From Acanthaster planci (Eukaryota > Echinodermata > Asteroidea > Valvatida > Acanthasteridae): DNA of 64,000 nucleotides. A program made the translations under genes and the position numbers. Where the stretch lies: assembly GCF_001949145.1 (NCBI RefSeq), contig NW_019091632.1:186001-250000 (forward strand). The letters are read 5' to 3'. The first letter of the stretch is position 1, and each line of letters begins with the position of its first letter. Below are positions 39,701 to 52,110 of this stretch, one piece after another. The notes below the pieces were generated by a model, which had not been told where the DNA came from, did not search any database, and was given only the letters and a program-made list of their open reading frames with translations.

Positions 39701-42044
39701 TATATTCATTGGTTGTTTCTGTGATGGTTTGAATATCAAAGGGCTACCCCCCTCTGAGCTACAGGAAGGTATGCCTGAAGTTGTGAGGGTTGGACTAATA
39801 ATGGGAACTGTACAGTAGCGGTTGATTTTATTGGAAAGACAGGGGATTTATGAGGACTGAATGCATGTGAGTAGTTTCAGTCGGGTTCTGGGCATGTTCG
39901 ATAGATGCCCGGTGGACATTAAGTTTGTGGTACATGGCGGAGAAATTTGCACATGAGGTGATATGATAATTTGTGTGCATGCATTTTGGAGGCTTGGATG
40001 GGGGGGGCAGTGTGGGACCACATGCCAGTGCTGAAGTTTGTCAAACAAGAGAATGGGGGCAAGAAGACCTTATGTGACATCCTTCTTGCGGTGTTCCCTT
40101 GTTTAAAAAAGGAAATCCCACTTCTATAAGACTGTGAGCACTGAAGTCTCAGTTAATTCACTACTGGCAGAAAGTTTCTTTCAGAAATGTACAGTTTCAT
40201 GAGTTTACGTCAACTTTTTTTAAAAACAGTTTGTCTTTTAGTACAGTGGTTGTACATGTACATGGGCAAGTCATCAAATACATATTTAATACAAAAGAAA
40301 AGTTATAAGGCCGTACAAATAAATGTGCCGTATGACCGCCTACAAACGTCTAAACTGAAAAAAAAATGAAACTGCCAATCCTAGAATCGCATGTACATGT
40401 ATTAGTCTGCAGAACAAGCAACGATCGACTGTCCAACAAAATCTCAATGACGGCAAAAACCCTCAAGTACTGTACAAGTACTGTGCCTGTACATGACCCT
40501 CCAACACCCAAAAGTTGTCTTTTACTGATAGATATATATTTGTGTAAAAGGCGCCCATAAAGTGATGCTGTAAGCTGATAAAGGCTTCCTATAATTCCAG
40601 TATCAATGTTTGTATTTCGGGCTGACAAGAATTCCAAAGTACTCCACACAGGAAGTAGGTTTACCGCATATTGAAACCGGCTTATTATGACACGGAGCCC
40701 GGGGAAACAATGGCATTTCAATGATTCCACTCCTGGAGTTGACATTGTGGTAACTCTGTCTGACCCCATTCTCAAAACGCATCGCTGGAAAGATTTCTTT
40801 TGGCACGTGGTCATGAGAGCAGTTCGTTCGTTTTGGTTCTACTCTGAATAAGAGTAGACACTGTGGCATAGTGTGTAAGGAGACATTGACATTTATATTA
40901 CTTTCTTCTCCTTCTGGAAGCTGATGGTGTTTATGTTGTGAAGTTAATACTGATTTCTCCAGTCAGGAAAAGGTAGGTCTAATGTGTTGTTTTCTGGCGT
41001 GTATGGTACTTGCCAAATCTGCTTTCACAGTGGTGTTTTTTTTAAATCCCGTGTCTGAATGGATGTGAAAGTCCTCCACAATGGGGAACAGGTGTGAAGG
41101 GAAACGTGGCATTCAGCTGCACAGTTTATTGATTCCATTTGATCTACTGTATCATGAATCTCTACATGTTTTGTACACAGTGCCCTCGTGGGCCACAATG
41201 CACCAGACACTCAGTGAATGATACAGCCTTTCAAGCAGGTGGTGTAGGTAGGCCTACTTATCATTGTGAAGTCTCATTCTGAGGAAAGTCAGGAACTATT
41301 ACTGTTCAAGAGAGGACCCACACCTGCATGCAGGTGTTCTAACTCTGTGGCTAATAAGAGGGCAGTTTCTTCGTTCAAGTTCTGATCCTCATTTGGAAGA
41401 AAGAAAAGCCTGTTCATCCACATTGCTGAGCCCCTTGTGCCATTTCTAGGCTAATGGGATCACTGCTTGCCAGGAAGGGCCGCATACATCAAATGTTCTG
41501 GAGGTTGTTAAACTTCACTTCTGTTTGGTAGGTGTTCTGTAGCCACAAAAATGTGAAATATTTTTCTGCAGTCACACACATAAGTTGAAGACTAGTTTTC
41601 ATTATAAAAACTTTGGATAAGTTGTCAGACCTCAATCAAGTCTGGTCCATTGCCTTCTTGCATGCTTTAGGAGTCTTTTTTCAAGCTTGTAAGATACATG
41701 TATTTGGGTGGGGGGTTGAATTGAAAAGATTGGCTTGCAACACATGGCAAACACTTATGTGAGGTAACATGGACTAGGGACATACATGTATGTGTAGTGT
41801 TGAGAAGGAACAGGTTATTAAGATCCCATGCAAGGGGCTAGCAGTAAAAGGGCATACAGGTACAGGCTAAATAAACTCCAAGGTCACTGCACCCCAAAGG
41901 GAAAAAAATTGCCAAAAATCTCTTTGTCTTACATGTAAACAAATTCAGTTTGACCGCTTGTAATTGAAATTTGATATCAAAAAAGACAGGACAGTGGAAC
42001 TCCCAAAGGCATTTGATTTGTATTGTCGAGTTATTAAAAATCAA

Positions 42045-42064
42045 TCAATAATAATAATAATAAA
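42045..42064. repeat. ATA microsatellite
   Basis: A short run of (AAT)n, about six copies, in the large intron. Confidence 0.8.
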
Positions 42065-43462
42065 AATGACAGGCATCCACTGGTTTTGGGGTATACTTCA
42101 TGTTGGTCGTCTTCTTTTCCAAGCAATACCGCTCAAAGTGTGCAGTATTAAAAGCGTTGGGCCCAAATACTGGTACCTGCACTGGAAACCACTTTTATTT
42201 CTATTGGTATTGCAGTGTGTAAACAGTCTCAGAGTAGTGTGGCCTTCTAAAGCTCCATTGATGACTCTAAAACCAAATAGATTAGCCGGCACCCAGTAGC
42301 CACATCATGTACCAGCATTTTATGACGGGGCAGGATGGCATTGAATCCTCCTTTCCATTAACAGTCAAGTGAAGGCCAAGGTTCCCCCCACTAATCCCAG
42401 CAGTTTGGCCAGTGGGATTGTTCCATCCTCCATTACTCATGTTAATGTTGGCCCACTTGGACCACCGCCAAGAACATTAACCTGCGGATGAATAGAGAAG
42501 AATGAATAGAATCCAGACAGTGTGGACCCGTGCTTTTTTTTGGGGGGGGGGCTTTTCTCTACTCCTTTCTATTGGGGGTGGTCGTGCTCTTTGGAGTGGT
42601 GGGATATTAATGAGGAAACCTTTGGTCTAACCTGCTGGTTATGGCCCTCTCCCACTCCACTCCCTCAGTTGGAGTGACACAGACACACATCATAGGAGAA
42701 TTACTCACCCACTTTTGGATGGTTGGACCTGTTGCATGAGGTTGGTTGATCTCCAGTCTTAGCAGTTTGATCAACTTGACAGAACTTGACAGACGTGCAT
42801 TTTAAGCCAGTGGAAGGTGAGAATGACATTGACTTCAAGTTTGTGTGATTCACGGTGGTGATGATCTGACTGTGTCAGTGAATGTATGTATACTCCATTT
42901 AAATTGTCCAGCTGGACTCTTTACACAGTGTAACTTTGGAGGCAGGTTATTCTGACTTGTTGATTTGGTTCTTAGGGAAACTTAATTACAGGCTTTGCTT
43001 TAAGTGGAGGTACTTGCACAAGAGATTGGGGAACATATATCACATTCAAGTAAGGCACTTTTTATGGCTTAGCCCAACAAAATAGGACCAGATATTTGCC
43101 AGAGGTGCTTTTGAGTTGCATACATAAGACCTTTAAATACAAACTTACACTGTCGAAATCAGTAGAAACTGTCAACCAAATGTCCTTATTCTTCAGGATG
43201 TTGAACTTTGTAATACAGTGTACCGGATGTCAAACTGGAGAGTTTAGTATGCTTCAAAACATGGGACAAACTAGTGAAGAGAATTAAGTGTGAAAGATTA
43301 CTTTGCTGGATCTGGTCACTTTTTGTCTGCAGGATGTGGGTTTGCTTGGTGCTATTGATTTTTTTTATTTCACTGTACAAGTACCATCTTTCTGTGTGTT
43401 CAGCTCATCAGGAGATATTTAGTAGGTATTAAGAGTGGCTGGTGTTGTAAAACATTTCTTTA

Positions 43463-43560
43463 TCCTCGCTGGTCGAGTGGTTAAGAGATTTGCACTAGTA
43501 AGTAGGAAGTCGTGGGTTCGAGTCCCACCCGAGTATGTCTGTGTTTTTTTGTTTTTTGGG
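43463..43560 (+). repeat. tRNA-derived SINE or tRNA pseudogene
   Basis: The segment at 43463-43535 has an A-box region TGGTCGAGTGG (43470-43480), a perfect B box GGTTCGAGTCC (43515-43525) within a GTGGG/CCCAC T-arm, and acceptor-like ends pairing at five of seven positions. The anticodon arm does not pair, so it is not a working tRNA. A T-rich tail follows, with a TTTTTTT polymerase III stop near 43544. The head resembles a Ser/Leu-type tRNA D-arm (GAGTGGTTAAGA). Confidence 0.65.
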
Positions 43561-46528
43561 TTTTTTTAAACAAGCCTTTGGGGGCAAACACTGAGTATAC
43601 AGTGTTATAATACACGTCTGCCGGGCAGGGCAAAAATCCAAAATGAATTATCACTTCCCGGCGCAAATCCATCCTTGGCAATATTTCTGTATCCTGCTGG
43701 CATTCTGAGGTGTTTATTAAAATACCATCCTTATGGCAATTGCAATATAGCGGCAATAGTCATCTGAGTAATGAAGTATACTCATTGTTAATGAGCGTAC
43801 ATTAGATGGTACAATAAAATAAACAGTAATGCCTTCTACGATAAACTATGACTGGCATCCGTGCCAGTGCTGTTACTGCCAGTGTATCCTTCTAGTTTTG
43901 TCAACAGATTGTTTTATGGAGGTGCTGTTGCTTCTGCAAAGTGTTTTCGTTTTCCACCTTAGCGAGGACCCGTTGCGATTTGTATAATTCTGATCTCCCC
44001 CACACCCTATTCACAGAGACCTGCCATTGTGCCTGCCTCCTTGTGAAAATTTCCCCAGAGGTCTAAACAATGCCTGCCACCCTGGGCTCTCGAGGTCATT
44101 GTTGGGGCCCTCATGTTGTGAACTTTACAAAGGTGTTTTGGGTAAACAGTCTGAAGGCTGTCAACATGTACCTGGAGTGTTTTTTTTGGAGGGGGGGTAC
44201 AGATCAGTAACTGTCTGGCATCTCCAGGAACAAAAGCCTGTCGTTACCCGAAAAGAGCAAGGTACAGTGTACAATCATTGTTCAGATTTTTCTGCAAGCC
44301 TTGTATGAAGAGGGATGCATAGAGGCAGGATAGATATGAACGACAACTGCTGTAACCGTCGTTGGTTTGGGACCATGGCAAAATCCCTGAGAAATTGTTG
44401 TCGGAGATTACAGGTTGGAAATTGTCTACCAGATACCTCAATGGGAGGATATGGACATCTGCAAGTGCTACATTGTTGTCTGGCGCCACCAAGGTATAAA
44501 AGTTCTTTTGTGTGTGATAGTGGATTGATTGATTCGATCATTGGATGACTAATCTGTCTGGAAATGTCTAATTCCATTGTCAGCTGACCCATTTATGTGT
44601 AATTGACACACTAGTTTGACAGGCAGTTTTCTGAGAGCAGCGTTTGAAGTGCAGGGATTGTACAGTATCTTCATATACAGGTAGGGATATGTCTGCTGGT
44701 TGAACTTGACTGGAGTGCCTGCATATGAACTGATGGATAAACATGTGCGTGGGTTGACAGACAGAAGACAGAAATCATTTCCCTCTTTCCCCCCCCCCCA
44801 ACACTGCAGAGAGTTCAGTGTTTGACAACGTGGATTGAATGGTCTGAGAGGCACATGCCCGTGTCCTCATTTTTCCAAAGTCATAAAAAGACACTACGGG
44901 TGCGTTTACTCAGAATAAGAGAACAGCTGGATTACTTCTTTGGTCTGTGCACTGTGGATGCTTGAGAAACTTGACAAACATTTGGGCATTGTAATCCATT
45001 TTATTAGTAGCTGGACACCTACATGTACCTCTGTTGTATTCTGTTGTCTCCCTTGAGATAGGTTGCCTTTGAGAGCACCAGGCTTTTAGAAGCAGTGCTA
45101 CCACCCCCTAGGGGATGAGGATCATGAGGACTCTTTTCTGAAAACTATGAACAGTCCTTTTTTGAAAAGTATTTCTATTTTGCCCTGTGGACCAAGGCCC
45201 TGATTTGCAACTGTTGAGTGTTGTGTTGGTTCATTCCAGAAAAAAAAAACTTTGAAAACCTTTTGGAGGAATTTGCCTAAAAGTGCAGGTAGATGATACA
45301 TGTATGTTGGCCGGCATTCTGCTAGATTTTCAGAAGCAGTTTTCCAATGTCTGTCAGGGTATGAACTCAACAGCTGATTCCTGTATAATTTCATTTATGG
45401 AGAGCGATTGGAGACACAAAAAAAGCGTAATTTCAAACATGCACTGTAAAGAAGGTCAGTGCGCCTAGAGTACTTCCTCTGCCTTTTCAGGCAATTTCAC
45501 AAGATTATGAGACAAGCAGAACATCACCCTGTGCGATTGCATACAGGTACATGTACATCTATTTGTTTGAGCCCCCTCATCACGCCTGTTAGAAAATATC
45601 CCCTTTGCAGTGCATTGCTGGCGGGAGGTTCATGCAGTTCAATGGAATGAACCCATATTTCAGCTTTTGGCAAGTGTAGAGCCCACGGTTTGATTATAAA
45701 AAGTGGACAAACCATCCAATAAAACTGCCACCGTTTTTTCTTTTTTTTTTGGAGGGCTTGACGTGTAGGGCTTAACCTCAATGCCTACAGCATCTGCTGA
45801 GACACACACAAATGAAATTGGAAACAGGAGCAGCACAAGTGAAGCTGTAAAGTTGGGAGTCAGGAGAAATAAATGTCAGACGGGGAATTGTCAATAAGGG
45901 ATATATTGTCAGCTACAAAGGAAAATGAGTTTGTTTCCAGTACTAGGAACAGTTCAGACTAGACTATTTGTTGTCTTTTGTACAGAATAAATTTGATAGC
46001 GCATGCACATGTATGCAGTTGCCGGTGTGATGTGAGTGATATGTGTACCTTGGGACTGTCAGTGTTGATTACCGGTGATATTTGACTTAATTCTGATCAA
46101 ACACATTAGCAGAGCCAATATTTGACTGTCTGATGAAATGACTTTAGCATCCATTTCACTTGTGTGAGTTTTTTTGGTAATGCTTTTAAATGTACAATGC
46201 AAATTACTGGCAGACTTGAGGCTTTGCAGTCACTGCTGAAAGGAGGGAACGATTACATTTTGGAAAGAAGCCAGAACAGGAAATATCCTTTTTTTCTTTT
46301 ACTGGAGCAGGTTGATCTTTACTTTGTGACCGATTCTCACATTCTTGAAGAATTTGTGTGGACTTGAAATTAAAAAGCACAGCTCATACTACTTACTTTA
46401 GTTTTAAATGGAAAGTTTTTGAGGAAGACTTTTGTTTATTTTATTGACTTTTCCCCTGTAGACTTGATCCTCAGAATTATCCACACTAGCTGGCCATAAT
46501 TGTACATTCCTGTTTGTTTTTTCTGCAG

Positions 46529-48805
46529 ATACATCGCTTCGAGCCACACCGTCTTAGCGCACAAACTGCCATAAGCAATTCATATAATCCAGGCCGAGCC
46601 ATTATTACTGTCTGCCAGAGGAATAACACGGAACAGATACCGACCCCACCGCTAAGATGGGACAGCCACCATGTGGCCCGAATCACCCCCCTGACCAGAA
46701 TGGACCAGTCTGGTGGCAATGCCATTGAGCCTCAGCCCCACCAACACCACCACCAGCACACAGCCAACGTGCCCGTAGCACCTGGACAAACTGTCGGCAA
46801 CAATAGACGGCACGCAAAAAGTAAATCTCGGCCACGGTCTGGGGGTTCCCCGAGGGCCAGCCCGCGACACCGTCGGGAGACCAGGCAGAGCCTGCCTGCT
46901 ATGCTTCACCGGAACGGGGAAGGGAACGGCAACTTCATTATCGTGGACGACGGACTACCAGTGCAGTCTCGGCTACACCCAAGCAACGGCAGTTGTTTGC
47001 CGGTCGTGATTATGCGGCATCACAGGGGGAGGCCTCCTCCGGGGAATCGTGTGTCGACGGCTTCCCAGACGTCCCTGGAGGGACCCGACAATATTGCATC
47101 CAGCGGGAATGTGGGTGCAAACACGGAGAGCATCAATGTGGGGGATAAAGTCATCGCTTCCATCCCATGCTCAGTCAGCCAGGAGGCAGCTTCCCGCTCC
47201 CTGCATCCAGCCGGGTTTCATAACACTAATGAGGGAACTGAAGCGGTTTACGATAACAACAACCCTGCCATTGACAAACCGGAGGGGGCCCCTGCAAAAA
47301 CTGCATTGAGTCTGATAGACAGAAAAGCCAGCTCGTCGTCTGGCAGCGTGTCGGGACCCCCAACCAGCGTGCCTTCCCAGACCAAATCCAGCAGCAGCAA
47401 CGAGCGGCTGACTGGCACCAGTAGCAGCCACACGAGTCGGGACTCTGCATCGGCCATTGGACGAAAGCAGAGGCGCCGGCATAGCCGTCACACTGCCGAA
47501 CGCCGGCGAGTGTCGTCCTCGACAACTTGCAGTACATCCCCAACAGATTGCAGCTCTCGCTCCAGCACCAGCGGGAGCTTTGGAAGAGCCCGCCGATCCC
47601 GGAACAGGTACATTTCCACAAGTTCTTCCAGCGACAGTGAAGAGGACCAAAGACCTCCCCCGCCCAGGCGAGTCATCATCGCCAGGATGGCCAATGGTGG
47701 TGTTCGACACGAGATGCTGGACCCAAATAATGCTTATGGATATACTGGTGCTGTCCAGCGTGAACACGCACACAGGAGAAGCTCTGGCTCCTCCGCAAAC
47801 ACACCACCCAGGGGCAGACCCAAACACAAAAAGACAAATGGGGAGAGAGCTGGCTCTGTCGGCAGGAGAACCAACAGTTCCGGACCACCGGTGAGGTACG
47901 ATCCACGGATGGTACAGAGTGCCATGCAAACCCACGTCATCCCAACTCCACTTGCTGTCTCATCTCCGATAGCACCACAGGAAGCAAGCGAACAAGTTCA
48001 CCTCAGGCAAAAACGACCAAACTCTCTTAACCTGCGCCTGAGCAGAAAGTCCCACCCGGCTGCCCAGCCAAGGCCAAGCCAACATGCAACAGTGACCTTT
48101 GTCGAGGAGAGCGACCCCTGGATTCACAGGGACACCGAAAGGACGTATGCATCAGTGGGTGTGCAAAGCATGCCAGAGCAGACCCAGACTGGCCAAGCTC
48201 TGCCGGCCAAGTCCATCCAGCCCCCAGCTGACGTCAACCCACCTCTGATTGGAAGCGCTGCCAGTGCTCCCACCCCATCCACCAATGTGGACCCCCTCCT
48301 AGTGCCTAAGCCCAAGCCCCGGCCCAAGTCCATGGTGGAGCTGAGTCAGGACACCAGTGTCATAGTCTCCAGCTTCCTGCGGCAGGCCGTCCACGGCCTG
48401 TCCCCAGCCATCAAGACCGTCCTGGAGGACATTCAAAGTGTCATCACCACGGATGAGCAGTACCTCGCTGAGGCCATGCAGAGCCACAGCATCCTGGATG
48501 AGTACATCGAGAAGTCAAACTCACTGGACAAGCTCCTCGAGGAGAAGAAGGGCACAGATTCTGAGCTTCCTGATCCCAAAGTCTCACCCCCAATGCCCAG
48601 CCCCGTCAGCTGCAAGAAGCTCTTGAGGGAAACCCTTGACGAAAAATGTGGCATAGAGGGCAGTGGTATCCTCCCCATTCCCGATACCAAGCTCCAGAAC
48701 CGCCCTGACAAAGACCTCATGGGGATCAACAGCGGCAAACACGAAGCCGTGCTGCAAGATTGTCTGGTCAAAACACTAGAAAGTGCTAGGGAAACAGTCC
48801 TTTAA
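46529..48805 (+). CDS. ENTREP: ENTREP/FAM189-family protein, last coding exon (cytoplasmic tail)
   Basis: This is the terminal coding exon: 758 residues after the TTTTCTGCAG acceptor (46528), ending at TAA 48803-48805. Visible parts are a His-rich patch (about residues 69-78), long Ser/Pro/Asn-rich disordered sequence, a Ser/Arg-rich basic stretch ending in an acidic cluster and RPPPPRR (about 311-383), a TQT motif (552-554), and a predicted helical block (about 595-675) beginning KPRPKSMVELSQD. The last residues are RETVL. The helical block and the RETVL end match the C-terminal region of human ENTREP/FAM189 proteins as I recall them. ETVL fits a class I PDZ ligand. The tail is much longer than in the human proteins because of low-complexity insertions. 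A 254-codon antisense frame here is a composition shadow. Confidence 0.92.
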   Translation: MHRFEPHRLSAQTAISNSYNPGRAIITVCQRNNTEQIPTPPLRWDSHHVARITPLTRMDQSGGNAIEPQPHQHHHQHTANVPVAPGQTVGNNRRHAKSKSRPRSGGSPRASPRHRRETRQSLPAMLHRNGEGNGNFIIVDDGLPVQSRLHPSNGSCLPVVIMRHHRGRPPPGNRVSTASQTSLEGPDNIASSGNVGANTESINVGDKVIASIPCSVSQEAASRSLHPAGFHNTNEGTEAVYDNNNPAIDKPEGAPAKTALSLIDRKASSSSGSVSGPPTSVPSQTKSSSSNERLTGTSSSHTSRDSASAIGRKQRRRHSRHTAERRRVSSSTTCSTSPTDCSSRSSTSGSFGRARRSRNRYISTSSSSDSEEDQRPPPPRRVIIARMANGGVRHEMLDPNNAYGYTGAVQREHAHRRSSGSSANTPPRGRPKHKKTNGERAGSVGRRTNSSGPPVRYDPRMVQSAMQTHVIPTPLAVSSPIAPQEASEQVHLRQKRPNSLNLRLSRKSHPAAQPRPSQHATVTFVEESDPWIHRDTERTYASVGVQSMPEQTQTGQALPAKSIQPPADVNPPLIGSAASAPTPSTNVDPLLVPKPKPRPKSMVELSQDTSVIVSSFLRQAVHGLSPAIKTVLEDIQSVITTDEQYLAEAMQSHSILDEYIEKSNSLDKLLEEKKGTDSELPDPKVSPPMPSPVSCKKLLRETLDEKCGIEGSGILPIPDTKLQNRPDKDLMGINSGKHEAVLQDCLVKTLESARETVL

Positions 48806-50840
48806 CAGTTGTGTCTTGTACAAAATATACATGATTGTATGAGAAATGACTCGAAAGCCTTGCCTGCTGGTACTCTGCACAGCCTGGTTTCCAAGCAAAA
48901 CATTGTAAGAAATGGTATGATGTCATGCCTTTAACTGCCAAAGAGCGACCACTGAATTGCAGTGGGTTTATACCACAGCACAAACCGTATTATTTGTTGT
49001 TTGTTAATGTTTTTCACATATGTGGATCATGATGCATTTATTTATTTTTTTTTCATTTTTCAACCTGAGGAGATACAATGCTTGCCGAGGAGCTAATTCG
49101 TTTCTTTTTCCATGGACTTCTCTTCCCAAACTCTTTGCAATTCTCTGGTACACTAAAATTGTCAGAGCAGTTGTCAGAGCTGAACGTTAGGAGCAGTAAC
49201 AAAAAATTTGTGCTCTTTTTAAACATCAGTTGTAAAACACTTCACAGAATGGACCAGAGGATTAAAATTCTGGGGATGAAGAGTCATTTTGGAAGCGTGA
49301 TAAATTTTGCCATGGTATTTTGATCCAAGAATGGGAAGAAAAAGCAATGTAATCAAGGTCCGTTGTTTGTTCGTTTGTTTTTATTTGTTCTTTTTTACTT
49401 TGTCGTTTTTTGCTCAAGTAGTGGTTGTACATCAGCTTCCACTTTCGCACTGCAGTCTTTGGTTTTCTGTTTTTGTTGAGTGGATGGCTTTGTTTCAACT
49501 AATTAAATAATCGTTCTCAAAATGAATTTCAAAATTCTGCTCACTCCAGGATAATATTCTCAAGCCCTGTGCGCGATTACCCAATGCATATTCCATTTGC
49601 GGAACAAATGTAAAACATAGCCAGTGGCTTCGGGTAAACTTCTGAAGGCCACTACCTATGCTTGGCTTGGCCTGGGGGAATGTGCATTGGTTAACCACTG
49701 ATTTTGCAATGGAGATTGGGTCTGGACCGAGTCAGTCTGGAGCTTAATGGGGCACTTGTATGATCAAAAATGTCCACAGTCCGAAAGGAAGAGGCCTCTC
49801 TGCTGACTGACGACATCAGAAGAGGCCAGCATTGCTGTTTATCTCCAAGGCCTGACAACTAGCACTGTCTGAAGAAGTTGTGGACGAGGCAATGAAAACT
49901 TGCTGGCAGTGTGTGATTCATAAGTACATGTTTAAGATCATGTTTGTTGTTTTTGTTTGTTTGTTTTTTCCTGAGGGTGTACTGCCTTGTAAACACAGTT
50001 GTGCAAGCGTGGTGTACGCAGTGTGGACTTTCGCACTAAAAAGGTCCGCGTTATGTAAGGGTAAAAGATGTGTGGACTCACGCATGCCCGTACAGTGTTT
50101 TCCCCTCTCTTAAAAACTTCTTGAGAGGCATTTTGGGGTCAAGGTTTTCGGATGGCAAAATCAAAAGGAACACAGAAATTCAAAACTCCAGCTTGAAGGG
50201 GTTATCATAGTGGGTTCCAAACAAATATCTGATTGCCCAAAGCTGACTGTGAATGATACAGTGATGGCTTAAACCACATTTCTGCAGACTTTGAATTTCT
50301 TATTTAAAACTCTAATAATTATTTTTAAACAGCCAAGAAAGTAACAAATATACAACAACATATTCCCCCCCCAAAAAAATTGATAATCGCCATGCACCTC
50401 CTGCAACCCCAGAGTGAACTCGGTCATTAAATATGCTGCGGGCCGCTGCTCCAGAATGGTTTACAACTTCCTGGTGTCTCCCATCAACCGAGCAGAGGCA
50501 TTTTGTCAAGCATTGACATGGTTTAATTAGAATATCAATATTTTATTGTGCAGCATGCTAAGTTCTTCCACTAGTTCTGTGTTATTTATGCATATTTTAT
50601 TTTCTGCCCGCTACTGAGAGCGGGAGAGTTTTTCTTTAATGTACATGTATAACATTTATTTTTCTCCTTACTCGTGCAATAACTTGTTTTTTTTATACCA
50701 AGTCCCAGGTGTGTCTCGTCTTTTTTGGTGTTTTGGATAGAAATGTATTCTATGACATAAAATGTGAAGTTGAAGTTTATGCCATCCTGCCTAGGCTCCA
50801 GCATTACCTTCTATCATGCATGAAAATGTTGACATTTTAA

Positions 50841-50985
50841 GTGAAAGGTCTGTGGCAGCACCTTGCAACGATATCTCTCTTGTGAGTATGTGTGGTTCAG
50901 AATTGAAGAATCCTCCGGTTCTTTGCTGAACTCCGCATTCTCACAAAAGAGATATCTTTGCACGGTTCTACCACCGACCTTTTAC
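50841..50985. mobile_element. 145-bp TTAA-flanked hairpin element
   Basis: The left arm GTGAAAGGTCTGTGGCAGCA and the right arm, reverse-complemented as GTAAAAGGTCGGTGGTAGAA, pair over about 50 bp through GATATCTC and TTGTGAG. Further inner pairing (GTTCAG/CTGAAC, AAGAA/TTCTT) makes the whole element foldable. It is bounded by TTAA at 50837-50840 and 50986-50989. This fits a palindromic MITE with TTAA target sites (piggyBac or Kolobok-like). If it lies in a 3' UTR, it would form a long double-stranded hairpin in the transcript. Confidence 0.7.
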
Positions 50986-51863
50986 TTAAACTTGTCACTC
51001 TCACCATGAAAAGCTTCAAAGCTCAGTGCATGTAGTGGACATTTTCGTTGGATATGAGGTGCAGACAGTTAAACCAGGCACCGTCTGACATATTTGTTCC
51101 CTGACATGTATTAGGAACGTTTGTGACAACAACATGTTTGCATTTGCAGGGTCACAAGTCGGGTCTTGAGCTGTACTTGACCGTAGAAATGTATCTCATT
51201 AACTCAGTTTTGGCCTTCAGTTTTAAGAAGGCCTCAGTCCAGGGCAGTTGTACTGTCCATTTGGATGTTTTGGGGTTTATCATGTGCAAGTCAACCTTTC
51301 TCGAAGTGTTAGATATCATATGTAAAACAAGTGTGTTTTTGTCTTTTTATAGCAACGAAAGTTTTGAAAACAAAATGCATACCCGAATAATGCAGATTCA
51401 TAACCCTTTTTCTACTTCCAAGGTATTTATAATATGCCTATTTAAAACTTTATGGATCCATCAAATGGATTTATCAAATGTTATTAAAATAGTTGGCTTC
51501 AGTTTAAAGTCTTTTGCAAAGGTTGGGGTGGCATCAGTTAGTGAAGACACAGCTGACACCCCTGGGTATGTCTCTGCCACAAACACTTTCAATACGTGCA
51601 TGGGCCATGTATGAACACTCGGGTTCATGTTTGACGGCAGCCTTGAGCTCCAGGTCTAGTTCCTGATGTTAGAAACTGTGGCTCAAAGTCTGTGTGCCCT
51701 CTCATTGAGGACCATCGGACTGTATGCAGCTGTGGATCTGAGCATTTCTGTTTTGGTCAGTCTGGGTTTGGGTACCGGGGGTGCGAATGAAGCCAATAGC
51801 ATCATGGAAGCTGAGATTTCAGCAATGGCGTTGGTCAGCATTCCACCATTTTATGCTTCACCA

Positions 51864-51980
51864 AATTCCTGCTAAGCAGGATTATCATCTGTGGTAATTC
51901 TCAACGCTCTGATACTGCACCTAATTCCTGCTAAGCAGGATTAATCATCATCTGTGGTAATTCTCAACGCTCTGTTACTG
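51864..51980. repeat. Tandem duplication, two copies of about 58 bp with a CCTGCTAAGCAGG palindrome
   Basis: Units start at 51864 and 51923 with AATTCCTGCTAAGCAGGATT. The second has a 4-bp insertion after GGATTA. Both contain the 13-bp palindrome CCTGCTAAGCAGG. Confidence 0.9.
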
Positions 51981-52104
51981 TGGACATAAAATCAAATTGT
52001 TGGTAGAAACCACAAATAATGAAATATAGACCGTCTCTCACAGGCAGAGGGATAGAGAGAGGGTTAAGGGTAGCATCCAGTCGACTGTCTCCCTCAGTAC
52101 TAAA

Positions 52105-52110
52105 AATAAA
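52105..52110 (+). promoter_or_regulatory. Candidate poly(A) signal AATAAA
   Basis: This is the first canonical AATAAA on the plus strand after the ENTREP-family stop codon, 3.3 kb downstream. A moderately T-rich stretch follows about 60 bp later. It is one of several alternatives. Confidence 0.25.

Larger units (their letters stand above)
28466..46528 (+). other. ENTREP: Intron of the ENTREP-family gene (18.1 kb)
   Basis: The intron starts GTAAGT and ends TTTTCTGCAG. Exons on both sides are phase 0. It holds two tRNA-derived SINE fragments (28485, 43463), the second copy of the telomere-like hairpin (30815), a short tandem duplication (29292) and microsatellites. A 220-codon open frame at 39070-39732 starts at TTG and resembles no family I know. 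A possible acceptor at 29672 has no matching donor. Otherwise I see nothing coding. Confidence 0.75.

Noticed and set aside
39070-39732. 220-codon open frame on the plus strand in the large intron
   Set aside because: It starts at TTG, has AT-driven hydrophobic composition, resembles no family and lacks splice or promoter context. A chance frame or old repeat is more likely.
43463-43535. Functional tRNA gene
   Set aside because: A and B boxes are present, but the anticodon arm does not pair and the acceptor stem has two mismatches, so it is a SINE or pseudogene.
47171-47935. 254-codon antisense open frame over the last ENTREP exon
   Set aside because: It is a shadow of the GC-richer Ser/Arg-rich coding exon. 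The sense strand carries the conserved block, the stop codon and the splice site.
51123-51614. 163-codon open frame downstream of the ENTREP stop codon
   Set aside because: It has no recognisable domain or exon-like composition, and lies in AT-rich probable 3' UTR.
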